This document shows, piece after piece, positions 33,824 to 44,093 of a DNA stretch of 64,000 nt (positions within the stretch are counted from its first letter, which is position 1; the number at the start of each line of letters is the position of its first letter). Source of the DNA: Candidatus Poribacteria bacterium (lineage in GTDB: Bacteria > Poribacteria > WGA-4E > WGA-3G). The notes beneath the pieces were generated by a model. It saw only the letters and a list, made by a program, of their open reading frames with translations, had not been told where the DNA came from and did no database searches. The stretch is from NCBI GenBank assembly GCA_026710795.1, contig JAPOQK010000095.1:62001-126000 (forward strand), in the 5' to 3' direction. The translations under genes and the position numbers were made by a program.

Positions 33824-35059
33824 TTAATAACCGAACCATTCCTTGATAGTACGGAAAAATCTTCCTAACCAATTGGTATTACGTCTTAATGATTGAGCTT
33901 GTTTCTCTTCACGACGCAAGGCTTCTCCATACATTGCTAACCCTAAACTCGTGGAGTACATTGGATAGTTAACACGATCTGTTAATCCTTTCAGTTCTTT
34001 TGGATATCCGACTTGGACGCGTAATTGTAATATTTGTTCTGCGAGTTCTGTCAAACCATCCATCAGGGCAGTTCCACCGGTTAGCACAAGTCCACCAGGA
34101 AGTTGCATGTCACCAAGTTCGTTGGCAATTGCTTCAAGAATTTGAACCATTCGATATTCAATGATTTGTGCTAATTCGTAACGACTGATAAATCGTGGGG
34201 GTGTTGAACCTGTTGTAATCGGAACAGGGTTAGTATCTTCTTCAGTTACCCACTCAGACCATGCACATCCTCGATGAAGTTTCAGTTCTTCTGCCACAGG
34301 GAGTGTTACTTTTAAATATTGAGCAATGTCGTTTGTTATGTGTTGACCACCAACTGGAAATACAATTACATGTTCAATGCCATCTTCTTTGTATACAATT
34401 ATTTCAGTTGTTTGGTCTCCAATATCTGCGAGAGCAATACCCACTTCACGTTCATCTCTCTGTAGAACAGCTTTAGCAGATGCTACAGGTGCAATGACAA
34501 GAGTTTCTACGCTTGGAATTTCTGCACTTTCAACGCTATTTAGTAGACTTTGAATTCCACTTGAATTTCCGGTTATTATATAAGCGTTTGCTTCCAAACG
34601 AGAACCAGACATGCCAATTGGATCTTTAATCCTGTTGTCCATATCAATAATAAAGTTCTGTTCAATCACATGAAGAATATCATGACCTTCAGGGATAGCA
34701 GCGATTGTTCGTGCAGATTGTACCGCACGGTCGACATCATCCTTTGTAATCTGAGCATTATTTTTTACTGTTACAACTCCGCGGGAAGTTTGTCCAAAAA
34801 CATGCTCTCCTGAAATCCCTAAACACACAGATTCAATATTAACCCCTGCCATGAGTTCAGCTTCTGAGATTGCCTCTCGAATTGCACCTGCAGTTAGATT
34901 GATGTCGGCTACGACTCCTCTTCGTAACCCCTTTGAACTTGCAGCACCGACTCCGATAATTTCCATCTGTCCATCTAAGCTTGGTAGAGCATGGCATACT
35001 ACTACAGAGATTTTACTCGAGCCGATATCCAAGCCGGTGATAATTGTTCCTTTTGCCAT
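33824..35059 (-). CDS. ftsA: Cell division protein FtsA
   Basis: The 411-residue product is an actin-like ATPase with phosphate loops GLDIGSSKISVVV near the N-terminus and ALADIGDQTTEIIVYKEDG in the middle, and VLTGGTALMDGL near the C-terminus. The final stretch NWLGRFFRTIKEWFGY is an amphipathic helix for membrane binding. It tethers FtsZ to the membrane. Its ATG immediately follows the ftsQ stop (35060), so the two are coupled. Confidence 0.96.
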   Translation of the reverse strand: MAKGTIITGLDIGSSKISVVVCHALPSLDGQMEIIGVGAASSKGLRRGVVADINLTAGAIREAISEAELMAGVNIESVCLGISGEHVFGQTSRGVVTVKNNAQITKDDVDRAVQSARTIAAIPEGHDILHVIEQNFIIDMDNRIKDPIGMSGSRLEANAYIITGNSSGIQSLLNSVESAEIPSVETLVIAPVASAKAVLQRDEREVGIALADIGDQTTEIIVYKEDGIEHVIVFPVGGQHITNDIAQYLKVTLPVAEELKLHRGCAWSEWVTEEDTNPVPITTGSTPPRFISRYELAQIIEYRMVQILEAIANELGDMQLPGGLVLTGGTALMDGLTELAEQILQLRVQVGYPKELKGLTDRVNYPMYSTSLGLAMYGEALRREEKQAQSLRRNTNWLGRFFRTIKEWFGY

Positions 35060-36016
35060 CTATCTGCTTTCTCCTCCTAAAAATAGTGTGTCTTTATATC
35101 GTGCATCTAAATATGTTATTGTATCTGGTATGATAATATCCTTTTTATTACCACGGTTATTCACTAATGTTGTTCTTGTTATATGCATTTTTTCTCTTTG
35201 CAAGATATGTAGACCTTGTTGTTTTATGAACAACCAAATATGGTGTAAACCAACCTCAATTAAATCCGACGCAATCCATGCTGGCATTGGTAAGACACCA
35301 ATATTAATAGTTATCATATCAGACACTCGTGCATCAATACTCGTTAAATGTTTACTGAGTTCAGGTCTTCTCAACCTTAATAGTTTGACGATATGTATAC
35401 CACGTTGAGTTGTTCCGGATTTGATTTGTTTCCCAATTTCTGGTTTCTGTGTCCCTTCATCCAGAATTAGTGTCAGGTGGTTGTCTTTTTCTGGTGTAAT
35501 AACTTCTAACACATATCCTGCATCGTCTATTAAATAATGTTGATGTTTGTTTTTGTTATCAGTGTTGTTCTGATAAGAGTCATTTGATTTCTTTTCAGTT
35601 AATAGAATGTGTTTTAAACGTGCGAAAGGCACACGCTCAGTAATTTCAATAGTCAACTGTCGTTTGACATAGTTTTTGGATACGTAAGCATCTTTGACAT
35701 AACTCAGATTTTTCTTCAAATATGTTACAGTTTTTGTTTCAGAATCTGTAATGATATTATCAAGATTATCTCCTAATACATCGTAAATATTACCTTCTTT
35801 GTAATTAGAATTACTCGCAAGTACGATGGAAACATGTACGTGTTGTAAATCAAAAAACCCAAGGAGAATCTTTCCTATAAACAACAGCGTTATTATCACA
35901 GTTCCGACTATCACCATCCTTCGGACACGAAAACTTGCGTTCCGATTACCTTTCGGTTTTATAATACGATGCACAGGACCATCATTTCTATGTTTTCGGT
36001 CTTTAAGTGTTTCCAT
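35060..36016 (-). CDS. ftsQ: Cell division protein FtsQ/DivIB
   Basis: The 318-residue product has a short basic cytoplasmic N-terminus, one membrane helix at about residues 33-52 (MVIVGTVIITLLFIGKIL) and a POTRA-like domain (VLGDNLDNIITDSETKTVTYLKKN), then the FtsQ beta domain. It links FtsL/FtsB and FtsI to the divisome. Sequence is poorly conserved, as usual; the position between murC and ftsA supports the call. The gap to murC is 10 nt. Confidence 0.88.
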   Translation of the reverse strand: METLKDRKHRNDGPVHRIIKPKGNRNASFRVRRMVIVGTVIITLLFIGKILLGFFDLQHVHVSIVLASNSNYKEGNIYDVLGDNLDNIITDSETKTVTYLKKNLSYVKDAYVSKNYVKRQLTIEITERVPFARLKHILLTEKKSNDSYQNNTDNKNKHQHYLIDDAGYVLEVITPEKDNHLTLILDEGTQKPEIGKQIKSGTTQRGIHIVKLLRLRRPELSKHLTSIDARVSDMITINIGVLPMPAWIASDLIEVGLHHIWLFIKQQGLHILQREKMHITRTTLVNNRGNKKDIIIPDTITYLDARYKDTLFLGGESR

Positions 36017-36026
36017 TGTATCAACT

Positions 36027-37394
36027 TTATTCTGAGGAACGTCTACTTAAAAATTTATGTCCTACATTTACAATATCGCCAGCTCCAAGTGTGATAACTA
36101 AATCATTGGGACGTGTAATTTCCAACAAGTGGTTAACTACCGCATCCATTTCGGATATGTAGATTACGTTTGTATGTCCATGTGCTTCTATGGCATTTGC
36201 AAGGTTTTCACCTGTTACATTCTCTATCGGTTCTTCACCAGCTCCATAGATAGAGGTTACTATCAGGACATCAGCCTGATAGAAAGACCTTGAGAATTCT
36301 TCTGCAAGGTCACGAACTCGTGCGTATCGATGCGGTTGAAAAACTGCTACTATGCGTCTGTTATACCCCTCTCTTGCCCCTCGTAATGCTGCCATTAATT
36401 TTGCGGGATTGTGTGCGTAGTCATCAACGACAACAATATCATCTACTGTTCCTAACACCTCGAATCGCCTATGAACGCCTTGAAAGGATTCAAGTGCTTG
36501 TTGTATATTTTCGAATGAGATGTCCAATTCAAGTCCAACTGCAATAGCAGCTAAAGAGTTTGAAATGTTGTGTCGTCCGGGCATTTTAAGATGCACTTTT
36601 CCACACAGTTCTCCGTGGTGACGTACTTGATAATGAGAAGTGGGACCATCTATCTTAATTTCCTCAGCGATCAAATCTGCGCGAGTATCAAGACCATAAG
36701 TTAGAAATTTCTTATGAACTTGTGGAATGAGTTTTTGTATGTTTTCTTGGTCAAGACACAAAACAGCTGAACCATAAAACGGTACCTTGTTAATGAACGT
36801 AAGAAAAGTTTCTCCGATTTCCTCAACACTGTCGTAATAGTCCAAATGATCTGCATCAACTGATGTGACAACAGCGATTGTCGGATAAATCATATCTATG
36901 GAACCGTATGCTTCATCTGCTTCAATTACCATCACATTCCCATGGCCGCTACGTGCGTTACTACCATCAACTAATTTACCTCCGACAACTACTGTTGGAT
37001 CAAGTGTTGACAAAACAGCGGCAGTCATTGCTGTAGTCGTTGTTTTACCGTGTGTTCCACTCACTGCAATACTATACCGCATACGTGTTATTTCATTCAG
37101 CATTTCAGCTCCCCTAATGATAGGGATTTTGGCAAATAATGCAGCCTGTAATTCTGGATTATCCGTTGGAATTGCTGGTGACATTACAACAACATCTGCT
37201 CCATTAACTTGACAAGCAGCGTGACGATACCATATTTTAGCACCACATGACATTAAATGTTCTGTTGTTGCAGTCTTTTTAATGTCTGAACCGGTAACAT
37301 CAAAATTATGGTCAAGAAGAACCTCTGCAATTCCACTTAAGCCTGCTCCACCAATACCTATGAAATGGATGTGTTGAGTCTTTCCAAACAACAC
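36027..37394 (-). CDS. murC: UDP-N-acetylmuramate--L-alanine ligase MurC
   Basis: The 455-residue product has the Mur ligase P-loop GTHGKTTTTAM, an N-terminal Rossmann motif (IHFIGIGGAGLSGIAEVL) typical of MurC, and the C-terminal DDYAHNPAKLMAAL and FQPHRYARVRDL segments. It adds L-Ala to UDP-MurNAc in the cytoplasm. It lies between murG and ftsQ; murB, often next to it, is missing. Confidence 0.97.
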   Translation of the reverse strand: MLFGKTQHIHFIGIGGAGLSGIAEVLLDHNFDVTGSDIKKTATTEHLMSCGAKIWYRHAACQVNGADVVVMSPAIPTDNPELQAALFAKIPIIRGAEMLNEITRMRYSIAVSGTHGKTTTTAMTAAVLSTLDPTVVVGGKLVDGSNARSGHGNVMVIEADEAYGSIDMIYPTIAVVTSVDADHLDYYDSVEEIGETFLTFINKVPFYGSAVLCLDQENIQKLIPQVHKKFLTYGLDTRADLIAEEIKIDGPTSHYQVRHHGELCGKVHLKMPGRHNISNSLAAIAVGLELDISFENIQQALESFQGVHRRFEVLGTVDDIVVVDDYAHNPAKLMAALRGAREGYNRRIVAVFQPHRYARVRDLAEEFSRSFYQADVLIVTSIYGAGEEPIENVTGENLANAIEAHGHTNVIYISEMDAVVNHLLEITRPNDLVITLGAGDIVNVGHKFLSRRSSE

Positions 37395-37456
37395 TTACCT
37401 CCAGCAACCGTACACTGAAATAAATAAAACAGCATGTTTTAGGTTTATGTTTACAG

Positions 37457-38698
37457 TCATTCTGTAAGTTTATAAAGGGACTTGGCAATTGTATCGCATG
37501 CAAACGGGCGACCTAAGTTCTCGGATGCAGTCCTCATCTGTTGATATGTTTCTTCTTCTGTTAAAATATTAAATAATTGTTCTACAAGGACATCGGGTGT
37601 AAACATATCCTGTTCAAGAACCACGGCAGCACCAGCATTTGCTACTGATTTCGCATTGGTTACCTGGTTATTTCCTATTGCAGCGGGTAATGGGATGAAG
37701 ATTGCCGGGATGCCACAAGCGGTTACTTCAGATACCGTCATACCGCCAGCTCTACAAATCATTACATCTGTAATACTATATATTTCTTCTACAGTATCAA
37801 AAAAAGATTGAACATGGTGTGGAATTCCATGTTGATCATACGCATCTCGTACTTCCTCAACTTGGGATTTACCAGTTTGATGTACAATTTGGATTTTACA
37901 CGAATATGAATTATTAACTGGAACTATACTGTCTCTATTCATTTTCCGCTCAATAGATGTATCAAACATATTTATTAATGGACATGCATCAATCATCGCT
38001 TCATTTATGGCACGTGCACCTTGACTACCTCCCATAACAAAAACCGTTTTACGATATGGAGATAGGTTGTATTTCTTGTAAGTCTCATCATTCCGCGGGT
38101 GATCTGTTATACCAGGACGAATCGGGTTTCCTGTTATCTGAATAATATGCTCAGGGAATCGTTGGGTATTTGGTGGTAATGCAAGATACGCTGCCTTTGC
38201 CCAACGGGCAAGAATACTGTTCGTCAAACCTGGTGAAACATTTTGTTCCTGAATTGCTATCGGAATATCCATTAACCAAGCAGCAAAAAGAACGGGTCCT
38301 GATACATATCCTCCTGTTCCGATAACAACATCGGGTTTTAATTCCTTCAAATATTTTAACGACTGCATCACTCCCTGACAAACTTTTATTATAACAGTGA
38401 TCCACTTCAATGTCAAGCTACGTGGGAATCCTTCTACGGCAATAGGTAGAAAATGGAAACCTTGTTGTGGAACAAGTGTTGATTCTAATCGGTCGTGCCC
38501 ACCTATAAAAACAAGGTCTATCTCTGGGTAGAGACGTTGAAGGGCTTGGGCAATACCAACGGCAGGATAGATGTGTCCACCTGTACCACCTCCGGCAAAT
38601 ATGAACCGTTTCACTTGTATTTTGCTATTTCTATTTTTATTAAGAACGTCTTGAAGTTTCTGTTGTGTATTTTGATTATTCACATCAACTAATATCAC
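37457..38698 (-). CDS. murG: UDP-GlcNAc transferase MurG
   Basis: The 413-residue product has the GGGTGGHIYPA motif, the VIGTGGYVSGPVLFAA segment and VMGGSQGARAINE, all MurG hallmarks. It transfers GlcNAc to lipid I at the inner membrane face to give lipid II. It is about 50 residues longer than E. coli MurG, from an N-terminal extension of about 30 residues and a Ser/Asn-rich insert (about 250-275). The GTG start at 38698 lacks a clear ribosome site; a start close to VKRFIFAGGG is also possible. Confidence 0.95.
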   Translation of the reverse strand: MILVDVNNQNTQQKLQDVLNKNRNSKIQVKRFIFAGGGTGGHIYPAVGIAQALQRLYPEIDLVFIGGHDRLESTLVPQQGFHFLPIAVEGFPRSLTLKWITVIIKVCQGVMQSLKYLKELKPDVVIGTGGYVSGPVLFAAWLMDIPIAIQEQNVSPGLTNSILARWAKAAYLALPPNTQRFPEHIIQITGNPIRPGITDHPRNDETYKKYNLSPYRKTVFVMGGSQGARAINEAMIDACPLINMFDTSIERKMNRDSIVPVNNSYSCKIQIVHQTGKSQVEEVRDAYDQHGIPHHVQSFFDTVEEIYSITDVMICRAGGMTVSEVTACGIPAIFIPLPAAIGNNQVTNAKSVANAGAAVVLEQDMFTPDVLVEQLFNILTEEETYQQMRTASENLGRPFACDTIAKSLYKLTE

Positions 38699-38770
38699 TT
38701 ACATCTATATGGTTAGGTCTATCCAAATACGAATGTTATTTTTTAGAGTGATTATAATTCATTATTTAAG

Positions 38771-39973
38771 TTATGTCTTTCTTGTTCTTGGAGATGATCT
38801 CGTAGCACTCCGAGATATATTTAAGATAATACCCACACTGACCAAACTTATTACAAGAGATGAACCTCCATAACTGAGAAATGGAAGTGTAATACCTTTT
38901 GTTGGTAGTAGTCCTGTTACAACACCGATATTGATGAAGGCTTGTAGTCCGATAATCATCGTAAGTCCGGTTGCAAATAGTGCACCAAACCGGTTCTCAG
39001 TACGTCTGGCAATAGATATCCCGCGCCACACAAATATCATAAAGATAATTGTAACACTTGCGGCACCAATAAAACCAAATTCTTCTCCTAATACAGAGAA
39101 GATAAAATCTGTATGTGGATATGGTAAATAATTAATTTTTGCAGCACTGTCATCAATACCAACACCAAATAGACCACCCCATTTAAGTGCTTCTAATGAA
39201 CGTCCTAATTGAAAACTCGTAGCATCTGGTGATTGTAAGGCTGCCCAATAATCTGTCAGTCGTTTTAGTCTATAAGGACTACTAATAATAAATCCTGCTA
39301 ACAATGATACGCCAGCACCTACTAATATGAACGTGTGCGATAATCTTATGCCACCGATGAATAGAAGACATCCTGCGGTTGCTGCTAATAGTACTGCTGA
39401 ACCAAAATCAGGTTGTCTTGCAACTAATCCGAACATCAACCCAATTATAAGTATGTTAGGTAATACTCCATGGAAAAAACTCTTAATGCGATCAGGCTTT
39501 CTTGCTAAGAAATGTGCTGTATGAATGAGCAGGACAATTTTCGCAAATTCCACAGGTTGAAACCGGATACTTTTTATTGCAATCCATCGTCTAAAGATAC
39601 CACCTTCTGCTCCCCGTACTCCCATACCTATAGGTGTGAATACCAAGACCAGCAATACAAAAGCAAGAAAAAGTAGCAAGTTACTGTGCTTTTCGTAGAG
39701 TCTATACGGGATGTACGAAGCAACACCCATCCCAACCAAACCTATTAGGCAGGCTATGGTTTGAATCCGCAAGTAGTGATAACTGTTTCCATACTGATTG
39801 TATGATAATACATGACCTGCACTATAGACCATCAACATACCAATGCCTACCAAGCATAGCGTGACAGCAAGCAAACCGGTATCCACTCTGCCGATACCTG
39901 TAATTTGTGGACGATCTTGATCAGATGAAATAACTGACGGATTGACATAATTTAGTGTATTCTGATTTTGCAT
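38771..39973 (-). CDS. ftsW: SEDS glycosyltransferase FtsW
   Basis: The 400-residue product is a polytopic membrane protein of the SEDS family with about ten helices. Signature segments are FQPVEFAKIVLL and KGITLPFLSYGGSSLVISL. With FtsI it polymerises septal peptidoglycan from lipid II. The position between murD and murG and the partner ftsI in the cluster favour FtsW over RodA. A basic tail (RSATRSSPRTRKT) faces the cytoplasm. Confidence 0.95.
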   Translation of the reverse strand: MQNQNTLNYVNPSVISSDQDRPQITGIGRVDTGLLAVTLCLVGIGMLMVYSAGHVLSYNQYGNSYHYLRIQTIACLIGLVGMGVASYIPYRLYEKHSNLLLFLAFVLLVLVFTPIGMGVRGAEGGIFRRWIAIKSIRFQPVEFAKIVLLIHTAHFLARKPDRIKSFFHGVLPNILIIGLMFGLVARQPDFGSAVLLAATAGCLLFIGGIRLSHTFILVGAGVSLLAGFIISSPYRLKRLTDYWAALQSPDATSFQLGRSLEALKWGGLFGVGIDDSAAKINYLPYPHTDFIFSVLGEEFGFIGAASVTIIFMIFVWRGISIARRTENRFGALFATGLTMIIGLQAFINIGVVTGLLPTKGITLPFLSYGGSSLVISLVSVGIILNISRSATRSSPRTRKT

Positions 39974-40010
39974 ATTTTTATATCTGTGTGTTAATTTCGT
40001 GTGTGTTTAA

Positions 40011-41480
40011 TTAGGTTTCAAGTGATTTTACAACTCTTTTGAAATCTTCACCACGTTCTTTGTAATCTGTATACATATCAAAACTCGCATTGGCTGGGGA
40101 CAAAAGTACAATGTCCCCTTGTGTTGCGTGAGAATGAGCAAATTCAACTGCTGCTTCCATTGTCGCAGCATGAAATATTTCAGCACAACCGGCAAGTTTC
40201 TTTCGTATGTTGTGTGTATGGTCTCCAAGCAATATCAAAATTTTAACTTTGGTGTAAACCAGTTCAATAATGGCTTCGTAATCGTTACCTTTATCAAAAC
40301 CACCAATAATTAAGATAACCCGTTTAGTTTTCCCATTCAGATTTGTTGATACTTTGATTGATTCAAGTGCAGCGTATGTTGCTAAGACGTTTGTTGCCTT
40401 CGAATCGTTTATGTAATCTACTCCATTGATGACGCTTACGTTTTCAAAAGCATGATCAAGGGCAGGATGTGTCCGGTTGAATTCAAGGATAGCATTTCTG
40501 ATGTCTGAAGGATTAACATCGTGGATAGTACCAATGACAGCTGAAGCAAGTGCGTTACGAACATTATGAGCACCTGCTAATGGCATTTCTGCAGTATTAC
40601 ATATCCAATGTTCTTGGTTATCTCTATATGTGTAAATGCCAATGTTGTCTGCATCGCTTCGCAGACGTGCTCCTGTCTTTGATGCTAATCTTTGACATAT
40701 TAAACTCAACTCCTTCTCACCATTTTCAAGATTATCAGTAAAATAAGCTTTTTTCGCATCTGTGTCATTGTTAAGTCGTTTTACAATTGGGTCTGATGCA
40801 TTCAATATGATCCACTCCGTGTCAGTCTGGTTAACGCATATTTTGCGTTTGGCATTGAAATATGACTCCATTGTTTTATGACGATCAAGATGATCCCGCG
40901 AAAAATTCAATACAACACTCACTTCAGGGCAGAAAGTATATGTGCTTTCTAATTGAAAACTGCTTGCCTCCACAACTACGATATCATTCTTCGCTAATGT
41001 TGCCACCTTACTTGCCAACGGAACACCTATATTTCCAGCAACTACCACAGAAGAAAAAAGGGCACTCTTCTCAAGAATTGCTGCAGTCATAAGGGTTGTT
41101 GTAGATTTTCCTTTTGTGCCTGTGATGGCTACAATACGAGCTTGACATAAACTTGCTGAGATTTCCAATTCACCCAAAATGGGTATTTCCCTTTTTTTTC
41201 CTTCAACTAAAATTGGTATATCCAATGGAACACCTGGTGAAACGACTATTAACTCTGCATTAGCAATACAGGCTTCATCATGTCCGCCAAGGTAATATTG
41301 TATTGGTAAACCATCCAATTGAGAGATTTCTTTACTCAAAGCACCTGAGTCGCGGGTATCTGTAAGGGATATAATCGCACCAAGGTCAAAAAGTAACCGA
41401 GCAATTGCGATGCCACTACGATTAGCACCAAAAATTGTGATTCTTTTTCCCGCATATCTGTCCATGTTAGGATGTTTCAC
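40011..41480 (-). CDS. murD: UDP-MurNAc-L-alanine--D-glutamate ligase MurD
   Basis: The 489-residue product has the P-loop GTKGKSTTTLM, an N-terminal Rossmann-like domain (ITIFGANRSGIAIARLL) and the C-terminal VDYINDSKATN motif characteristic of MurD. It adds D-Glu to UDP-MurNAc-L-Ala. Near residue 240-290 it has an extra stretch of about 30 residues (KELSLICQRLASKTG) compared with E. coli. It lies between mraY and ftsW. Confidence 0.96.
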   Translation of the reverse strand: MKHPNMDRYAGKRITIFGANRSGIAIARLLFDLGAIISLTDTRDSGALSKEISQLDGLPIQYYLGGHDEACIANAELIVVSPGVPLDIPILVEGKKREIPILGELEISASLCQARIVAITGTKGKSTTTLMTAAILEKSALFSSVVVAGNIGVPLASKVATLAKNDIVVVEASSFQLESTYTFCPEVSVVLNFSRDHLDRHKTMESYFNAKRKICVNQTDTEWIILNASDPIVKRLNNDTDAKKAYFTDNLENGEKELSLICQRLASKTGARLRSDADNIGIYTYRDNQEHWICNTAEMPLAGAHNVRNALASAVIGTIHDVNPSDIRNAILEFNRTHPALDHAFENVSVINGVDYINDSKATNVLATYAALESIKVSTNLNGKTKRVILIIGGFDKGNDYEAIIELVYTKVKILILLGDHTHNIRKKLAGCAEIFHAATMEAAVEFAHSHATQGDIVLLSPANASFDMYTDYKERGEDFKRVVKSLET

Positions 41481-41534
41481 ACATTTACCTCATCTGAAGA
41501 ATATGTAAGCAGGAATAATTTACAGCATACGATA

Positions 41535-42653
41535 TTATCCCAATCTCAATGTACTTAGTGCTATCAACATTAATATCAGCGCAACAATCCAAAAACGGAT
41601 TACCACCTTAGACTCCTTCCATCCTGATAGTAGAAAATGGTAATGAAGAGGAGACATCTTTATGACACGTTTCCCAAAAGTTCTATACGACCAAACCTGT
41701 ATAATAACTGATAATGCTTCGGCAACAAATATACCACCCACAATGATAAGTAGAAATTCTTGCTTAATTAACAACGCAGAAGTTCCAAGCGTCGCACCAA
41801 GCGGTAGAGATCCTGTATCTCCCATAAATAATTGAGCGGGATGTCCGTTATACCATAGAAAACCTAAACCCGCTCCTGCTAAAGAAGCGCAAAAGATTGC
41901 AGTTACTTCACCACCGATAGGTAAATGAGACAAGTTAAGGTGTTCTGCAATCAGATTATGGCTTGTTAAATATCCCAACGCACCAATTGTCGCTGCGACG
42001 AATAATGTACACCCAATCGCCAATCCATCCATACCATCTGTCAGATTCACAGCATTTGATGTGCCAACAATCACTAAGGTTGCAAATGGGATAAAGAGAA
42101 ATCCAAGATTAGGCTGGATGTTTTTTATAAATGGAATATGTAATACCGTGCGACTTGCTGCATCATTTGCTTCAACAGGACCCCATTGATAAAGATAGCA
42201 TGCAATCGCCAAAGCACCTATTGTTTGCAGGACTATTTTCTGCCAACCGCGTAAACCAAGCGATTGTTTCCTGCTAATTTTACACATATCATCTAAAAAC
42301 CCAAGTCCTCCAAACCAGAGTGTCGTAAAGATCATCAGGTAGATAAAAGGCTGATTCAACTTCGCCCAAAATATGATGGATATCAATACCGCAACAATAA
42401 TTAGGATTCCTCCCATCGTTGGTGTTCCCGACTTGTTCTGATCCTCATTTTGCTGCTGAGCTTTTTCTACCTCCTCTTGAATATGTTCCCCAATTCGCAA
42501 CTGTTTTAACCGTTTAATCATAAACGGTCCCAATACAAGCGAAATAACGAGAGCTGTGGCTGTTGCATATACGGCACGAAAAGGAATTGAGCCAAAAACT
42601 TCAAATGGCTGAAATATACTACCAAGTGTTTGAAAAAATAGATGGTAAAACAT
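41535..42653 (-). CDS. mraY: Phospho-MurNAc-pentapeptide transferase MraY
   Basis: The 372-residue product is polytopic with the motifs SGTPTMGGILI, NAVNLTDGMDGLAIG and FMGDTGSLPLGATLG of the active site, and the C-terminal HYHFLLSGWKES segment (usually HHHFEL). It forms lipid I on undecaprenyl phosphate in the inner membrane. A Gln/Glu-rich loop (about 58-75) is longer than usual. It is between ddl and murD. Confidence 0.96.
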   Translation of the reverse strand: MFYHLFFQTLGSIFQPFEVFGSIPFRAVYATATALVISLVLGPFMIKRLKQLRIGEHIQEEVEKAQQQNEDQNKSGTPTMGGILIIVAVLISIIFWAKLNQPFIYLMIFTTLWFGGLGFLDDMCKISRKQSLGLRGWQKIVLQTIGALAIACYLYQWGPVEANDAASRTVLHIPFIKNIQPNLGFLFIPFATLVIVGTSNAVNLTDGMDGLAIGCTLFVAATIGALGYLTSHNLIAEHLNLSHLPIGGEVTAIFCASLAGAGLGFLWYNGHPAQLFMGDTGSLPLGATLGTSALLIKQEFLLIIVGGIFVAEALSVIIQVWSYRTFGKRVIKMSPLHYHFLLSGWKESKVVIRFWIVALILMLIALSTLRLG

Positions 42654-42767
42654 TTAAATGCTGCTTTCTAATATCACAGGCAGGTAAGGGTTATGACAGT
42701 TATCTGGTAAAGTTCTATATGATGGTCTGCAGTTTTCATGGATAACCATTAACCGCAGATCTATAAT

Positions 42768-44003
42768 TTAGGTGGTTTCCTCTGGTTTCGAGTTGTCATT
42801 ACCTTTTAACTTACCAAAACTCGCTCCAGCTTGACTTAACAAATTGGTTGAATATGAATAGATTAAGCGATTTTTCTCTTGATGTGTTTCTATGGCAAGC
42901 ATAACTAATTGAGATACCAATTCAGGAAATGATATTCCTATCGGTTCCCATAAGTAAAAACTGAAAGACCCAGGTACAGTGTTGATTTCATTCACATAAA
43001 CCTGTTCCTCGCTGTCTACCAAGAAATCAATTCTGGCAATACCAGTACAATCAAGTATATGAAATGCATCAGTTGCAAGTTTCTGTATATGTAACGTTAA
43101 TTCATCTGAAATTGGTGCAGGTATTTCACGTTGGGCTCCTGCCATTCCAGTAGTAACATTTGACTCAGGTGTTACATCGGCATTTGATTCAGCGTCCGAA
43201 TTTTCATGGATATATTTGTCGTCAAAACTGAGGAAGTCTGTGCTTGAAATCGGTTGTTCACAAACTGAGGCTGTTGGTTCATGAGTACCCATCACTGAAC
43301 AATTAATCTCATATCCGTTTTGAATAGCCTGCTCAACGATAATACGCCGGCTATACCTACATGCAAGTTCAATTGCATCATGCAGTTCGTCTTGACCCTT
43401 AACTTGACTTACACCGATGCTGGATCCGCTGATCGCAGGTTTAACATACATTGGGTACGGCATTGTCTCTTCAATAACATTTATTATCTCCTTGTTTGCT
43501 GAATCCCAATCATGTTTTGTGAACGGTATATACGGAACAATAGGAAGTCCGTTCTCGTTTAGAACAGCTTTCATCATGATTTTATCCATTCCTACACCAG
43601 AACCCACAACCCCTGCCCCTACATAAGGTATATCCATCAGTTCAAGAAGTCCTTGAAGAGAACCATCTTCACCGTTAACACCGTGAATCGCGGGAAATAC
43701 AACATCAATGGAGAGTTCCCGCTTTTTACTGAAGAACCCACTTCTTTTCGGTAAGACAGTGAATTTAGCGGATGTTTCAAATTCAATACTAACAGAGTCA
43801 AAATCATTTGCATGTGGGAGTGTCCCTTCAGTGAAGGTATTCAACTCATTGAGTTTATCACCTGTTAACCATGCACCATCTTTTGTTATATAGATTGGAA
43901 TAACGTCATGCGTTTCTGACAAAGCAGCATTGACTTGGTGTGCGGTAACTATAGAAACTTCGTGTTCAGGAGATCGTCCACCAAAAATGAGAGCCACATT
44001 CAT
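42768..44003 (-). CDS. ddl: D-alanine--D-alanine ligase
   Basis: The 411-residue product has the N-terminal FGGRSPEHEVS motif, the PAISGSSIGVSQV loop and VNEINTVPGSFSFYLWEP near the C-terminus, as in ATP-grasp Ddl enzymes. It makes D-Ala-D-Ala for MurF. It is longer than usual (about 310-370) because of an acidic low-complexity insert at about residues 260-290 (HENSDAESNADVTPESN) and a C-terminal tail. Its place between murF and mraY is unusual; it normally lies after murC/murB. Confidence 0.95.
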   Translation of the reverse strand: MNVALIFGGRSPEHEVSIVTAHQVNAALSETHDVIPIYITKDGAWLTGDKLNELNTFTEGTLPHANDFDSVSIEFETSAKFTVLPKRSGFFSKKRELSIDVVFPAIHGVNGEDGSLQGLLELMDIPYVGAGVVGSGVGMDKIMMKAVLNENGLPIVPYIPFTKHDWDSANKEIINVIEETMPYPMYVKPAISGSSIGVSQVKGQDELHDAIELACRYSRRIIVEQAIQNGYEINCSVMGTHEPTASVCEQPISSTDFLSFDDKYIHENSDAESNADVTPESNVTTGMAGAQREIPAPISDELTLHIQKLATDAFHILDCTGIARIDFLVDSEEQVYVNEINTVPGSFSFYLWEPIGISFPELVSQLVMLAIETHQEKNRLIYSYSTNLLSQAGASFGKLKGNDNSKPEETT

Positions 44004-44093
44004 GTTATATTATTCCTTAGTAATACAATTGATTGTCGTAACATCTATTTTAAAATAAGGATATTGTCTAAACTCGCAATCAATTGAGGTGTA

